Position numbers and translations under genes: made by a program. Shown here piece after piece: positions 35,478-44,441 of a stretch of 64,000 nucleotides of DNA. Source of the stretch: an uncultured Phycisphaerales bacterium (GTDB lineage Bacteria; Planctomycetota; Phycisphaerae; Sedimentisphaerales; Anaerobacaceae). The stretch lies in the NCBI GenBank assembly GCA_903857265.1, contig CAIODZ010000012.1, forward strand, positions 1-64,000. Direction: 5' to 3'. The notes beneath the pieces were generated by a model, which saw only the letters and a program-made list of their open reading frames with translations, was not told the DNA's origin and did no database searches. Each line of letters starts with the position of its first letter. Position 1 is the first letter of the stretch.

Positions 35478-36458
35478 TTACTTCGAATAAAATTTCGCCC
35501 TGCCCCACCGCCCGAAACGCAGGATTCGACCACCTGTCTTTTTGCTTTTACCCAACAGAACCAGCAGTGCGGAAGCGTCCTTGTGTTTCTCACAAAAAGA
35601 CTCCACCGCAATAGCCGGCATCACCATAAAAGCAGTTGAAAGAGCGTCCGCTTCGGCTGCCGTCTTTGCCATCGACCACGCGCCCGGCCTTGTAACCGGT
35701 TTTCCTGAACGAGGATTGATTATATGCTGTCCCTTACGCAATCCCGATGCGCTAATCGCCCTGCCCGCCAAATTAATCTTCGCAATAAGTCGGCTGTAAT
35801 CCGCCGGGTCCGACAACGATAGGGGCCAGCCCGCTAAACCATCTGGGACACCAACAGGTAAAATCGTGCTTTGTCCCGCTGAAATAAGAGCGACCTTTAT
35901 CCCCCACTCGCCGAGCAACTGTGCGATTTTGTCCGCGGCGTAACCTTTGCCTACAGCGCCGAAATCAATTCTGACACCATCGCTTCGCAGTGTAACGGCG
36001 TGTTCGGATTCGTTAAGCACAAGCAGATTGCTGCCCGTTTTTTTAAGTGCTACCTTAATGTCCTTTTGCGACGGTTTACGCGGCGTCCGGTCTTTATCAA
36101 GCCAGCAGTCATACAATGGGCCGATTGTAATATCAAAAGCGCCTTTTGTTTGTATAGACAACTCAATACTTGTCGCCAGACATTCGAAAGCCGTCGGGCC
36201 AAGTTGCAGCGGCTGCCCCGCAGCAAGGGAATTGATTCGCGAAACGTCGCTGTTATCATTGAACCGGCTGAGATTGTTTTCGATGCGATCAAGCTCTTCA
36301 AATGCTGCCCACGCCGCCTGCTCAGCGTAAACTGCATCTCGATGAATTATGAATATCTCGAACATCGCCGCCATTGCGTTATGTTTAAACGAACTGAGAT
36401 TGGCAATTCCGCATCGGCCTTTTTCAAACGAGATTGTATCAGGTTGCTGCTCAGCCAT
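35478..36458 (-). CDS. apbE: FAD:protein FMN transferase (ApbE family)
   Basis: The 326-residue protein has HNAMAAMFEIFI, LDRIENNLSRFNDNSDVSRIN, AFDITIGPLYDCW, the central VRIDFGAVGKGYAADKIA, ISAGQSTILPVG and KTAAEADALSTAFMVM, all ApbE motifs. The enzyme attaches FMN to threonine in target proteins such as NqrB/RnfG-type redox subunits. The metal-site region SAGQS differs from the common SGGGN/S form. It has no signal peptide that I can see, unusual because many ApbE proteins are exported. It is the last gene of the long minus-strand run and begins 9 bp after the GT39-type gene. Confidence 0.88.
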   Translation of the reverse strand: MAEQQPDTISFEKGRCGIANLSSFKHNAMAAMFEIFIIHRDAVYAEQAAWAAFEELDRIENNLSRFNDNSDVSRINSLAAGQPLQLGPTAFECLATSIELSIQTKGAFDITIGPLYDCWLDKDRTPRKPSQKDIKVALKKTGSNLLVLNESEHAVTLRSDGVRIDFGAVGKGYAADKIAQLLGEWGIKVALISAGQSTILPVGVPDGLAGWPLSLSDPADYSRLIAKINLAGRAISASGLRKGQHIINPRSGKPVTRPGAWSMAKTAAEADALSTAFMVMPAIAVESFCEKHKDASALLVLLGKSKKTGGRILRFGRWGRAKFYSK

Positions 36459-36467
36459 AACTTGCCC

Positions 36468-38048
36468 TCATTTGCCGGCCTGACTATCGGATTTGCTCGA
36501 TTGCCATTCATCCCACAGGTCTTTTGTTATATAGCCGCGAAGCTCGACCTGCGGCCTAAGCTCGATGCCTTTATCGAACAAAGGAACATAAAGATTCTTC
36601 TGGCCGGCCGGCGAAATTTCAAACAACCGACCTATAAGCCGCTCCTGAATGCCGGCGTACGCGATTACGACCGGCGCAGGCGTGCGAATCTCATTAACGT
36701 CATTGTAATAGCCCACGTTTTTGAATGATCGCAGATACCACGGCAGCGGCCAATAATCACCATCGGGACAAACCACCAGTATCGGCATATCCACCCCCGC
36801 CGGGTATGCCCGCGAAACTTCCCCTACTCGCCTGGCGATTGTCAGCACATCTTTTGTCGTATGGGCATATACATAAGGATTGCCTGCGTTAACATCATAA
36901 ACACGGCTCGCCAGAAACGCCTCTAAGCACAGGTCCGTTGCGAACACCAGAAAAAACAGGACCATTATTATTCGAGACAGCGTCCGCCCAAGCAAATTAA
37001 CTGCTGCAACGACGGCAACCGCCGCCAGCAGAATCATACCCTGATAAAAACTCAGCAGGCACCACGGCGTTTTATAGGGTATCGCCGAATAAACGACGGT
37101 CATTATCACTGTGTAACAGGCAATAAATTTAAGCAGGTTTGAATCGAGACCGGTCACGCCTCGCCCGCTTACAATAAAAATCAGGCCGACCAAAGCCATT
37201 ACCACTATAAACCCTTCAGTCCACGGCGGCCCCATCCCGTCCTTATTGTAAATCAGCAACTGCAGATAATAATACCACGGATGAATATGAAGCTGATTAT
37301 GGCCCGCACGCTCAAAATATATCGCGTAGGTTCTGAATGAATCGATAAGTCCCGTCGGATTTTTGAAAAAGGAAGAATAAAATAATCCCCATACAACTAT
37401 CGCACCAATAATCGCCAAAACCAAATGACCGGGACGCACAAGGTTAAGCACCGCCCCGCCGTCTTTTCGGGTTAACAGCACAATCGCCAAAGCAACTATA
37501 ATCGCCCCAAAAGCGATGATGGACGTTTCTTTCGTGGCAAAGCACAATGCCGCGAGTACCCCTGTCCTCAACGCCCATATCCATTCTTGACTGCGAGCAT
37601 ACCTGTATCCGGATACAATCATCCCGAAAGTAAAACAAACAAGCAGCATTTCCGGGATATAGTATCGGCTGTAGAAAACAAACGCGGGCGAAATCGCCGT
37701 AAGCGCAGCAGCAACCACCGCGACAGGTCTGCCCACACCATCCATCAGCAGCAAAGGCATCAGGACTAAAATCAGTCCGAAAAATACCGGCACAATTCGA
37801 AGCGTGATTTCTGTAAGTGAACTGTAGGTATGCTGGCCTGAAAGCAACGCGGGAATCAGCGTAAAATAATTCAGCGTCGGCCCGTGGAATTCGGTCGGGT
37901 CATAGCGATAGCTGTTTGCATCGAGAAGCTGCCCGAATCGATAAGCGTGGACCGCCTCATCGCCGTGCATCGGGCGTATATCCAAACGGGAAATCCGCAA
38001 TGCTGCGGCCAAAATCAAAACGGCTGATACTGCAAGCCAGTATCTCAT
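36468..38048 (-). CDS. GT39-like membrane protein of the TIGR03663 type
   Basis: The 526-residue protein has a signal-anchor, then LDIRPMHGDEAVHAYRFGQLLD with the acidic loop of PMT-type glycosyltransferases, YDPTEFHGPTLNYFTLIPAL and about eleven membrane segments, including PAFVFYSRYYIPEMLLVCF and CFATKETSIIAFG. This sequence pattern is that of the TIGR03663 family, found in planctomycetes and haloarchaea. The role is probably transfer of a lipid-linked sugar at the outer membrane face; acceptor unknown. It follows the discoidin-like gene by 5 bp, so they are likely co-translated. Confidence 0.82.
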   Translation of the reverse strand: MRYWLAVSAVLILAAALRISRLDIRPMHGDEAVHAYRFGQLLDANSYRYDPTEFHGPTLNYFTLIPALLSGQHTYSSLTEITLRIVPVFFGLILVLMPLLLMDGVGRPVAVVAAALTAISPAFVFYSRYYIPEMLLVCFTFGMIVSGYRYARSQEWIWALRTGVLAALCFATKETSIIAFGAIIVALAIVLLTRKDGGAVLNLVRPGHLVLAIIGAIVVWGLFYSSFFKNPTGLIDSFRTYAIYFERAGHNQLHIHPWYYYLQLLIYNKDGMGPPWTEGFIVVMALVGLIFIVSGRGVTGLDSNLLKFIACYTVIMTVVYSAIPYKTPWCLLSFYQGMILLAAVAVVAAVNLLGRTLSRIIMVLFFLVFATDLCLEAFLASRVYDVNAGNPYVYAHTTKDVLTIARRVGEVSRAYPAGVDMPILVVCPDGDYWPLPWYLRSFKNVGYYNDVNEIRTPAPVVIAYAGIQERLIGRLFEISPAGQKNLYVPLFDKGIELRPQVELRGYITKDLWDEWQSSKSDSQAGK

Positions 38049-38053
38049 CTACT

Positions 38054-38809
38054 TCATTTCGCAGGCGTTCCGTAAACCTCGACCTCAATATAATTATTCA
38101 GGTCATTGGCGTTGTTGCCGTTGCTGTAACACCTGACATACCGACCCACCACGCCCTTGGCGTCGATAAGCCTGCCTTCGGCGGTTTCGACATAATTTCT
38201 GTCTTTGCCTGCGCCAAGTCCCAGTGTATTGTCTGTGTCATTGTTGAAAATCGTCTGGACGTTCTTAATGAAATCCGGGTCACCGGCGATCTGCACAATA
38301 ACATCCTTATAAACGCGGGGCTGCTTGTGATAATGCCAGACCACGACGGCGTAGATATTGTATGACGCCCCAAGGTCGATGGTTATATTTTGTTTTAACG
38401 GGCCTAACTCGACATAGCTGCCGTCCGTCGCTTCCTTGTCCCCGTCGGTAATCATCTCTATTTCGCCGATAATCGGCTGCTCATCCGAGCTTTTCACCGA
38501 CTTCTTAAACGCGACATTGGTCGTGCCTTTGGGGGCGTAAAACGGCTCTCTCGGCTTGCCTAACGGCTTTTCAAGATTTGCGATTCCCTGGATGTTTGGC
38601 GGTGTGCCCACAAACTGCGGCTTCGGCAAAACCAGTGGAATCGGCACTAAATCGCCGGCGGGCTTTGACGTGGCGGAATTGACATCCGCTGTAGGGGTAT
38701 TGCTGTCTGCGGGTTTGTTGGGTTCGGCTTTCAATGTCGCCGAAGCAACAAATCCCAAAAGTATTACCAATGCCATACTTGCTGTTATGCGAACGTTTCT
38801 GCACACCAT
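38054..38809 (-). CDS. Secreted protein with discoidin-like (F5/8 type C) C-terminal domain
   Basis: The 251-residue protein starts at an ATG with AAAGGAG ahead, has a signal peptide (about residues 1-28, ending near LKA-EP), a Pro/Ala/Thr-rich linker (30-90), and a beta-rich domain (about 115-250): ITIDLGASYNIYAVVVWHYH, YKDVIVQIAGDPDF, VGRYVRCYSNGN and YIEVEVYGT. These are marks of a galactose-binding-like discoidin domain, usually carbohydrate-binding. It follows the FGGY-remnant and precedes the GT39-type gene by 5 bp. Confidence 0.75.
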   Translation of the reverse strand: MVCRNVRITASMALVILLGFVASATLKAEPNKPADSNTPTADVNSATSKPAGDLVPIPLVLPKPQFVGTPPNIQGIANLEKPLGKPREPFYAPKGTTNVAFKKSVKSSDEQPIIGEIEMITDGDKEATDGSYVELGPLKQNITIDLGASYNIYAVVVWHYHKQPRVYKDVIVQIAGDPDFIKNVQTIFNNDTDNTLGLGAGKDRNYVETAEGRLIDAKGVVGRYVRCYSNGNNANDLNNYIEVEVYGTPAK

Positions 38810-38894
38810 TTTATCTGTCTCCTTTACCAAAATCGGCCAAATGCATCATCTATTCTATTGCCGCATCGGCAACTTGTCAATCGCAGCTAATCGG

Positions 38895-39002
38895 CTACTT
38901 GTACATCTCGTCAAAATACTTCTGGGCGGCCACAACCGCGGCACGCATCATATCCTCGGCCTTTGACGAGCTGCCGATATCATAACCGAATAATAATGCC
39001 AT
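38895..39002 (-). pseudogene. 35-codon frame, probable internally deleted FGGY sugar kinase remnant
   Basis: A GAAGGAG ribosome site (39009-39015) and ATG open a 35-codon frame: MALLFGYDIGSSSKAEDMM to the stop at 38895. MALL-GYDIGSSS is the exact opening expected of a xylulokinase-type FGGY kinase (phosphate-1 loop), normally followed by IKA and about 480 more residues. Here it passes straight into an unrelated helical tail (AAVVAAQKYFDEMYK). I read it as a large internal deletion that kept frame and start; it could also be a functional short peptide. It lies 29 bp behind the Gfo/Idh/MocA gene. Confidence 0.5.
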
Positions 39003-39031
39003 TAACTTGCTCCTTCATAACTATTATTATT

Positions 39032-40321
39032 TTACAAACGCCACGGCGACCTCATCGGCCGGGTTAACATTTTATCCGCTTCAGCGTCATTTATAAAGCG
39101 TTCTCCTGCCGGGTCCCATCGCAGTGTTCTGCCGAGCCGGACCGCTATACCGCCTATATGACAAACTGTCACGGAACGATGCCCTGTTTCGACGTCCGCC
39201 GCCGTTTTTGTCCGCAGCCGAATACAATCAAGGAAATTCTGATGATGGTCCTTGCTGCGATAAAGATGAACTTCATCTGGTCTTGTTGTTGACTGAACAA
39301 GCGATGTCGGCTGCGAGAAAAAACTCTCCCGGCTTACAAATATCCAACCCTCGGTCCCCTCAAAGCGAACGGGTGATTCCTGAATTCCTGCTTTGCCCGT
39401 TTTGCATAACAAGCGAACCCCATTGGCATATTTGTATTCTATATCATAACTCAACGGTGTTTCAAACAGTCCTTCTTTAGGAAAAACGCCCGTCCCGCTG
39501 ACCTCCACGGGGCCGGTCAAATCTGTGCCGTTGCCCCACTGGGCGATATCAAACGCATGCGCTCCCCAGTTTGTTAATTGTCCCCCTCCGAAGTCATAGA
39601 TAAAATGCCAGTTGTAATGACATCCCTCCCGGATATAAGGTCTGTATTGTGCCGGCCCCAGCCACAGGTCATAATCCAGTCCTGCCGGCGGCGGCTCAGT
39701 TTTCCATGTAAGCGGATTGGGCCTGCTGTTTTCCGGAATTTCAACTTTGATTGTTTGCAGCTTCCCGATTCTGCCGTTGCGAACAAGCTCGCAGGCATGC
39801 CTGAAATTATTATCCGACCGCTGATGGCTCCCCGTTTGTAAAACACGCTCGTATTGTTTTACGGTATCGCACAACATCCTGCCTTCGGCAACGTTGTAAG
39901 CGAGCGGCTTTTCGCAATATATGTCTTTGCCCGCCTTTGCCGCGGCGATTGATATGGGCACATGCCACTGGTCGGGCGTGCAAACCGCAACCGCGTCAAC
40001 GTCCTGTCGAGCAAGCAACTCGCGAAAATCATTATATGACGAATCTGCGGACAATCTGCCTATTCTTCTCGCCTCTTCACGATGTGCATAATCAACATCA
40101 CAAACGGCTGTTGCCTGTGCAGACGGCTTACGCAAAAACGCCTTAAGATTCAATATACCCTGGCTGCCCGTCCCGATTATGCCAATTGTAATCCTGTTGC
40201 TCGGTGCGTCTTCGCCAAATACCGAAGATGGGACAATAACAGGCAACGCGCACATCGCGCCTGCAACAACCCCATTCCGCAGAAAAGCACGTCTTGATAA
40301 CCTGTATTTTTTTTCAGTCAT
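39032..40321 (-). CDS. Tat-exported Gfo/Idh/MocA oxidoreductase A
   Basis: The 429-residue protein starts with a twin-arginine signal (LSRRAFLRN at 8-16, then a hydrophobic stretch to VFGED). The Rossmann domain has IGIIGTGSQG, VCTPDQWH and DIYCEKPLAYN with the EKP lysine. The C-terminal domain has GGGQLTNWGAHAFDIAQW with the catalytic-type His. It ends in MRSPWRL, a tail shared with three neighbours. Such enzymes oxidise or isomerise sugars with NAD(P); in exported members the cofactor is held tightly, as in Zymomonas glucose-fructose oxidoreductase. The ATG was chosen over a TTG at 40393 because it leads into the Tat signal. Substrate unknown. Confidence 0.88.
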   Translation of the reverse strand: MTEKKYRLSRRAFLRNGVVAGAMCALPVIVPSSVFGEDAPSNRITIGIIGTGSQGILNLKAFLRKPSAQATAVCDVDYAHREEARRIGRLSADSSYNDFRELLARQDVDAVAVCTPDQWHVPISIAAAKAGKDIYCEKPLAYNVAEGRMLCDTVKQYERVLQTGSHQRSDNNFRHACELVRNGRIGKLQTIKVEIPENSRPNPLTWKTEPPPAGLDYDLWLGPAQYRPYIREGCHYNWHFIYDFGGGQLTNWGAHAFDIAQWGNGTDLTGPVEVSGTGVFPKEGLFETPLSYDIEYKYANGVRLLCKTGKAGIQESPVRFEGTEGWIFVSRESFFSQPTSLVQSTTRPDEVHLYRSKDHHQNFLDCIRLRTKTAADVETGHRSVTVCHIGGIAVRLGRTLRWDPAGERFINDAEADKMLTRPMRSPWRL

Positions 40322-40403
40322 TTTTGCGCTAAAATAAAACGGCAGAGACCCGCATTCCAAGGCCTCTGCCGTATAATCCTTTCGTAAGAACAAACGCCGA
40401 CAG

Positions 40404-41735
40404 CTACTTGTTCTGCGTCATTTCAACAGCAGCCGGCTGTAAACCTGCCTTGGCAAGCACTGCGTAAACAACAAGGCCGATAAAGAACGCTATAACCGGG
40501 GCCGGACTGATAAAACCGAACTTTTCGGCATTTATCATCGGCAGTATCGCAACGACAAATCCTATGGCCCAGGAAATATACCCCGCCAGGTTAACTCCCT
40601 TGCGCGGGCCTGCCCATTTCCTTCCACTAAGGAAATAATCCGCCACCATCGCACCGCAAATCGGCCCGAACGATGCGCCAATAATGAGGAAAACATTGAC
40701 AAGATTTAGCGCCCAACCGGTCGCCGCGAGAATAATCGCAATAACTCCGCCAATAGAAACCATAACGGCCTTGCTCGCCTTCGGGAACATAGTGCCGATA
40801 CTGTTGGCGGCTATAAATGTGCTGAAACACGCGGGAGCAAAACTCGCTATCGCAAACAGTACGAACATCGACTTTGCCAAAGCCCCCCCCTGTGCGCTGA
40901 TAACGCTGTCAAAGGAAAAACTCGTCATCGCCGGGTTGGCCGCATGAGCGCCTGCTATGGCTATCAGGGGCAAACCGCCCGCCACTATTATCGCTATCAT
41001 TATGCCCACAACTCCGCCTAATTGAACATCTTTCGCGTTGCGATTTCCCATACCGAAATCGACGCCCGCCGCGCCTGCTGTTGCGAAGAAACCCACAACA
41101 ATAGTTATTATCGTGAGAAATCCTTCAGACGCGTCTGCGCCGGGTGTCGGCTTAAAATTCCCAGCCGAGCCGACGTTGGTGAAGAACACGAGCAGAATCA
41201 TAACCAACGGCACAATCGGCAGAAAAGTCGAGACCTTGCCGACATATTGAATCCCCTTGAGCGCGACAAACACAGCGAGAATCGTCCAGATTATCGACAC
41301 AACGATAAACTTGGGCGTTCCAGGCGAAGCATCATATCCTAATGCCTGCAGGATAAAACTTGTCGATACGGCTGAATTGACCGCAAGCCACCCGAACTGC
41401 AAAAGCCCCATCAGCAGACCCGGCATTAAAAAACCGCCCACTGTGCCATACGTCGAGGAACCGACGACGTAAAGCGGGTAACCTGTCTTCATTCCCAAAA
41501 GGCCGGGGACAAGGTAAAACAGGAAATAACATATCAGGGCGCCAACAGCCAAACCGAGCAAGCTTAAGCCCAGACCCGCTTTCGACAGCGTCCCGTCGGC
41601 TATCTTCATATAAAAGACGACCCAGAGGAAAATGCCCGCGTAAACAGGTGCTGTGCCCTTATACCACGGCGCTCGCTTGTCGGCAGGGTTTGGTTTTGCC
41701 ATGCTCAGGTAACTTGGCAGCATTCCGTTACTCAT
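40404..41735 (-). CDS. NCS1-type (cytosine/purine permease-like) transporter
   Basis: The 443-residue protein has about twelve hydrophobic segments. The start APWYKGTAPVYAGIFLWVVF, GYPLYVVGSSTYGTVGGFLMPGLL, FGWLAVNSAVSTSFI, DFGMGNRNAKD and FGPICGAMVADYFLSGRKW match the nucleobase:cation symporter 1 pattern of cytosine permease. In this island the real substrate may be something other than a nucleobase, for example a sugar-derived compound; that is inference. GGAGAACAGATT precedes the ATG. It stands between the cytochrome pair and Gfo/Idh/MocA gene A. Confidence 0.8.
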   Translation of the reverse strand: MSNGMLPSYLSMAKPNPADKRAPWYKGTAPVYAGIFLWVVFYMKIADGTLSKAGLGLSLLGLAVGALICYFLFYLVPGLLGMKTGYPLYVVGSSTYGTVGGFLMPGLLMGLLQFGWLAVNSAVSTSFILQALGYDASPGTPKFIVVSIIWTILAVFVALKGIQYVGKVSTFLPIVPLVMILLVFFTNVGSAGNFKPTPGADASEGFLTIITIVVGFFATAGAAGVDFGMGNRNAKDVQLGGVVGIMIAIIVAGGLPLIAIAGAHAANPAMTSFSFDSVISAQGGALAKSMFVLFAIASFAPACFSTFIAANSIGTMFPKASKAVMVSIGGVIAIILAATGWALNLVNVFLIIGASFGPICGAMVADYFLSGRKWAGPRKGVNLAGYISWAIGFVVAILPMINAEKFGFISPAPVIAFFIGLVVYAVLAKAGLQPAAVEMTQNK

Positions 41736-41813
41736 AATCTGTTCTCCTAACTATAAATTCATATTTGTATAACCCGGCCAAACACACCGGGGACATTCGC
41801 GCCTGCCAATGAA

Positions 41814-42488
41814 TCACTTCGCAGCAATCCTGTTCATCTCAGTCATCGCCGCAAGATACAGATATATAATCGCAAATAATGACAAGAGCAACGTGCTGTA
41901 ACGGTGAATCTGCAGAAGAATCCCCTGCCAGTAGGTGCCGAACAACGGAAATGTCCCCAAAATGGCGGAAAGAATCATCGGCAGCGATAACACCAGAATC
42001 GCCCAGAAACTTATTTTAAGCCCAAGCTCGTATTTTTCAGGCGGTGTCATGCTCTTCGGCTGACGAAGCAACGCCCGGTTAAGCCAGGGCCAGTAATTTT
42101 TGTCCAGCCGGTTCTTGTCCGCCCAAAGAACAGCAAGCGCAGCTACACAAGCCGCAAAAATCGGGGCGAAAGTCGCATGAATCATCAGCCACCAGCCCGT
42201 TATTGACTTGCCTGAGAAAATCATCGGCGTAAAACCCGTAATCACCAGCACAACAAAACACAAAATCGCAAGCAGAAATACTAATTTTCTCAACACGCCG
42301 ACCAAACTCCATTTTTGCTCGACGAAGAGGAGCGTCTTAAAGAAAACCACCAGCCGCAGCGGATCAAGTACGCGCAGTCCCCTGTCCTTGCCGAAAACGT
42401 CATCGAACTTCGGCTTCGATATGGCAAAATGCAGTATTATTCCTGCGATTACTGCTATAAAACCCGTTATGGCAACTGAGCGAAACAT
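41814..42488 (-). CDS. Cytochrome-b-like integral membrane protein
   Basis: The 224-residue protein has four or five membrane helices. Histidines sit in or next to them at the first helix (LHFAISKP), in GWWLMIHATFAPIFAACVAAL and in LLQIHRYSTLLLSLFAIIYLY, as expected for heme-binding in b-type cytochromes of the formate-dehydrogenase/NapC-associated or b561 kind. It begins 25 bp after the heptaheme cytochrome gene with AAGGGTT ahead of the ATG, so the two probably form a quinone-to-multiheme electron path. I cannot assign a named family; direct sight is limited to helices and histidines. Confidence 0.7.
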   Translation of the reverse strand: MFRSVAITGFIAVIAGIILHFAISKPKFDDVFGKDRGLRVLDPLRLVVFFKTLLFVEQKWSLVGVLRKLVFLLAILCFVVLVITGFTPMIFSGKSITGWWLMIHATFAPIFAACVAALAVLWADKNRLDKNYWPWLNRALLRQPKSMTPPEKYELGLKISFWAILVLSLPMILSAILGTFPLFGTYWQGILLQIHRYSTLLLSLFAIIYLYLAAMTEMNRIAAK

Positions 42489-42513
42489 AAACCCTTACAT
42501 AAAATACGAATAA

Positions 42514-44418
42514 TTAATCTTTGCCCACAACTGCCTTCGCCACAAATCCCAGTGCTTTCAGCGCATAAAACGCCAGCACGCCGATTATAACCAGCGACGC
42601 CAGAATCGACACTATTTTAAACATAGGTCTGAACACAAAAGACCATGCAAACCACTCTGTGGAGCGCTCCGGCAGATTCTCAAACCGAATCATCTTCACG
42701 CCTGCCGCTGCCGATTTCAAAGCCGAATCGCCCGAAACAAGCCCGAACAAAAACGGCGAATTAGTCGCGTGACAATCCTGGCAGTTGCGAACGCCTAACG
42801 ATTGGGCCGCGGGTCTGACGTCATGCGCTATCGGCCACATATACGGCTCCGCCATTTTACTGTCCGCCGACACAAGTTTTCCGCCCTCATCCAGCGAATA
42901 CACTTTGCCTCCCGTGATATAAACGGGCTTTGCTCCCGCGTCAGCTTTTGCGCCAAGTGCGGTCAGAATTTTAACAACATCTTCGTCTTTCAAATCAGGC
43001 CAATTGCCCGTCTTTGAGAACGCCGTCTTCGTGATTACCCTTGAAGTGGCCGACTTTACGGTTTCCATCGCCAGCGGCGTTACATTCCCGTCGCTCATCA
43101 TCGCCCAGTACGCGGGCCACAAGAGTTTGAATACGCCGATTTTCCCGTCCTGTCCCTTTGCGAAAACCGGGTAAAGCAGGTGAGGCAGAATCTCGCCCTC
43201 CTTGCTCGCGCCCGCGATACCCAGCGCATGCGCCCTGGCGGTCTTTGTATGAATAGTCTCATCCTTCGGCCACGGCCCGGAATGACACGCCGTGCAGGTT
43301 AATTTGTCAAAATGAACGGTCGGTATCCCCACGTGCTTAGGCGTCGGCGCGGCGAATCGTCCGGCTACGGGCTTATCCCCGTTTTTGTTGCCAAGGTGAC
43401 AGCCCTCGCACGATGAAATCGTTGTTAAAGGATTATTGCTGTCCCGCGACTCTACCGCATACCCGCGGATAATATTATGTTCAAGTCCGTTACGGTGACA
43501 ATCCACGCAAATCAATCCCGAGGCAATATGAACATCCTCATCTGAATTCCACTTCTCCGTTTTGCCGTCGCGCACGTCAACATTCGAATGACAGAAGTAA
43601 CATCGCTGTTTCGGCGCCTCTCTGCGAATATCGAAGCCCGCCCAATCATTGTGGCCGAACGCCTCTTTGCGATATGCCACAACGGGCGGCTTTAACTTTG
43701 AATCGCCTGATGTGAAAGGAGCCCTGAAGTCATATTCGTTGGGCAATCCCTTTGCCGAACCGGTTACATAAGCGAACTCGCAGGATGCCGTCGCCGCCCA
43801 GCGGTAATTGCCGCGAAGAATTACCTGTATCGAATACCCGCTCGCCCCGCCCATGTCCATCTCAGGATTGCCGTCGTGGCAGGCAAGGCAGTTTATCTCC
43901 AGCTTGCCCGTTACTTCCGATTTCAGAACCTCTTCGGGATTCTCGCTTTTATCGACCATTTCCCCGATAGCGCCACCCGGCATCTGCCTGCCGAATGACT
44001 CCAAAAATGCCATCGGCGTCAGCCCTATCTGTTCCGGTCTGAACGCCCCCGGCCATTTACGGTAGGACAATGGTATTTGTGTCGCGCTCGTCGGATCCGC
44101 GAATATCCACGGCTGTCCCTTTCGGCCCGGATTAACATTCGGGTCAATCGCGTTGAAATGCCAGCCCGCGCTGATTTTGTCGTAACTGTGGCACGCACCG
44201 CAGGTCGCCTTAGTCGAGAATGGCAGCACAGGGTCAGCATCCGGGTGAATCTGGTCCGGCTCCTTGCCTGGGATAGGTTCTGAAAGCAGCGGTATTAAAT
44301 GAACGAAATTACTCCTGCTGCCGTCCGGAGTATCGCCATCCGGCTTCGCACCGACAGCGATTCCTGTCGCCAGTACGATTACTAAAAACAACGCCTTGGC
44401 AATCAATCCATTTCTCAA
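42514..44418 (-). CDS. Heptaheme c-type cytochrome with signal peptide and C-terminal anchor
   Basis: The 634-residue protein has a signal peptide (residues 1-24) and seven CxxCH heme sites with Cys-His at 73-77, 177-181, 273-277, 304-308, 337-341, 375-379 and 546-550. Several other histidines could be distal ligands. A single membrane helix near the C-terminus (VSILASLVIIGVLAFYALKAL) anchors it. The start codon is TTG with AAGGGA ahead. It would carry electrons at the outer membrane face. It is followed by the cytochrome-b-like gene and stands inside the Gfo/Idh/MocA island, suggesting it accepts electrons from exported dehydrogenases or passes them to an outer acceptor. It matches no multiheme family that I can name. 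Confidence 0.88.
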   Translation of the reverse strand: MRNGLIAKALFLVIVLATGIAVGAKPDGDTPDGSRSNFVHLIPLLSEPIPGKEPDQIHPDADPVLPFSTKATCGACHSYDKISAGWHFNAIDPNVNPGRKGQPWIFADPTSATQIPLSYRKWPGAFRPEQIGLTPMAFLESFGRQMPGGAIGEMVDKSENPEEVLKSEVTGKLEINCLACHDGNPEMDMGGASGYSIQVILRGNYRWAATASCEFAYVTGSAKGLPNEYDFRAPFTSGDSKLKPPVVAYRKEAFGHNDWAGFDIRREAPKQRCYFCHSNVDVRDGKTEKWNSDEDVHIASGLICVDCHRNGLEHNIIRGYAVESRDSNNPLTTISSCEGCHLGNKNGDKPVAGRFAAPTPKHVGIPTVHFDKLTCTACHSGPWPKDETIHTKTARAHALGIAGASKEGEILPHLLYPVFAKGQDGKIGVFKLLWPAYWAMMSDGNVTPLAMETVKSATSRVITKTAFSKTGNWPDLKDEDVVKILTALGAKADAGAKPVYITGGKVYSLDEGGKLVSADSKMAEPYMWPIAHDVRPAAQSLGVRNCQDCHATNSPFLFGLVSGDSALKSAAAGVKMIRFENLPERSTEWFAWSFVFRPMFKIVSILASLVIIGVLAFYALKALGFVAKAVVGKD

Positions 44419-44441
44419 TGTTCAACCAGTCCCTTGAACAA

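Noticed and set aside
35478-44418. ApbE as maturation factor of the cytochrome system
   Set aside because: The ApbE gene is on the same strand but about 6 kb from the cytochrome genes, and neither cytochrome gene shows an FMN-binding S(T)GAT-type motif that I can see.
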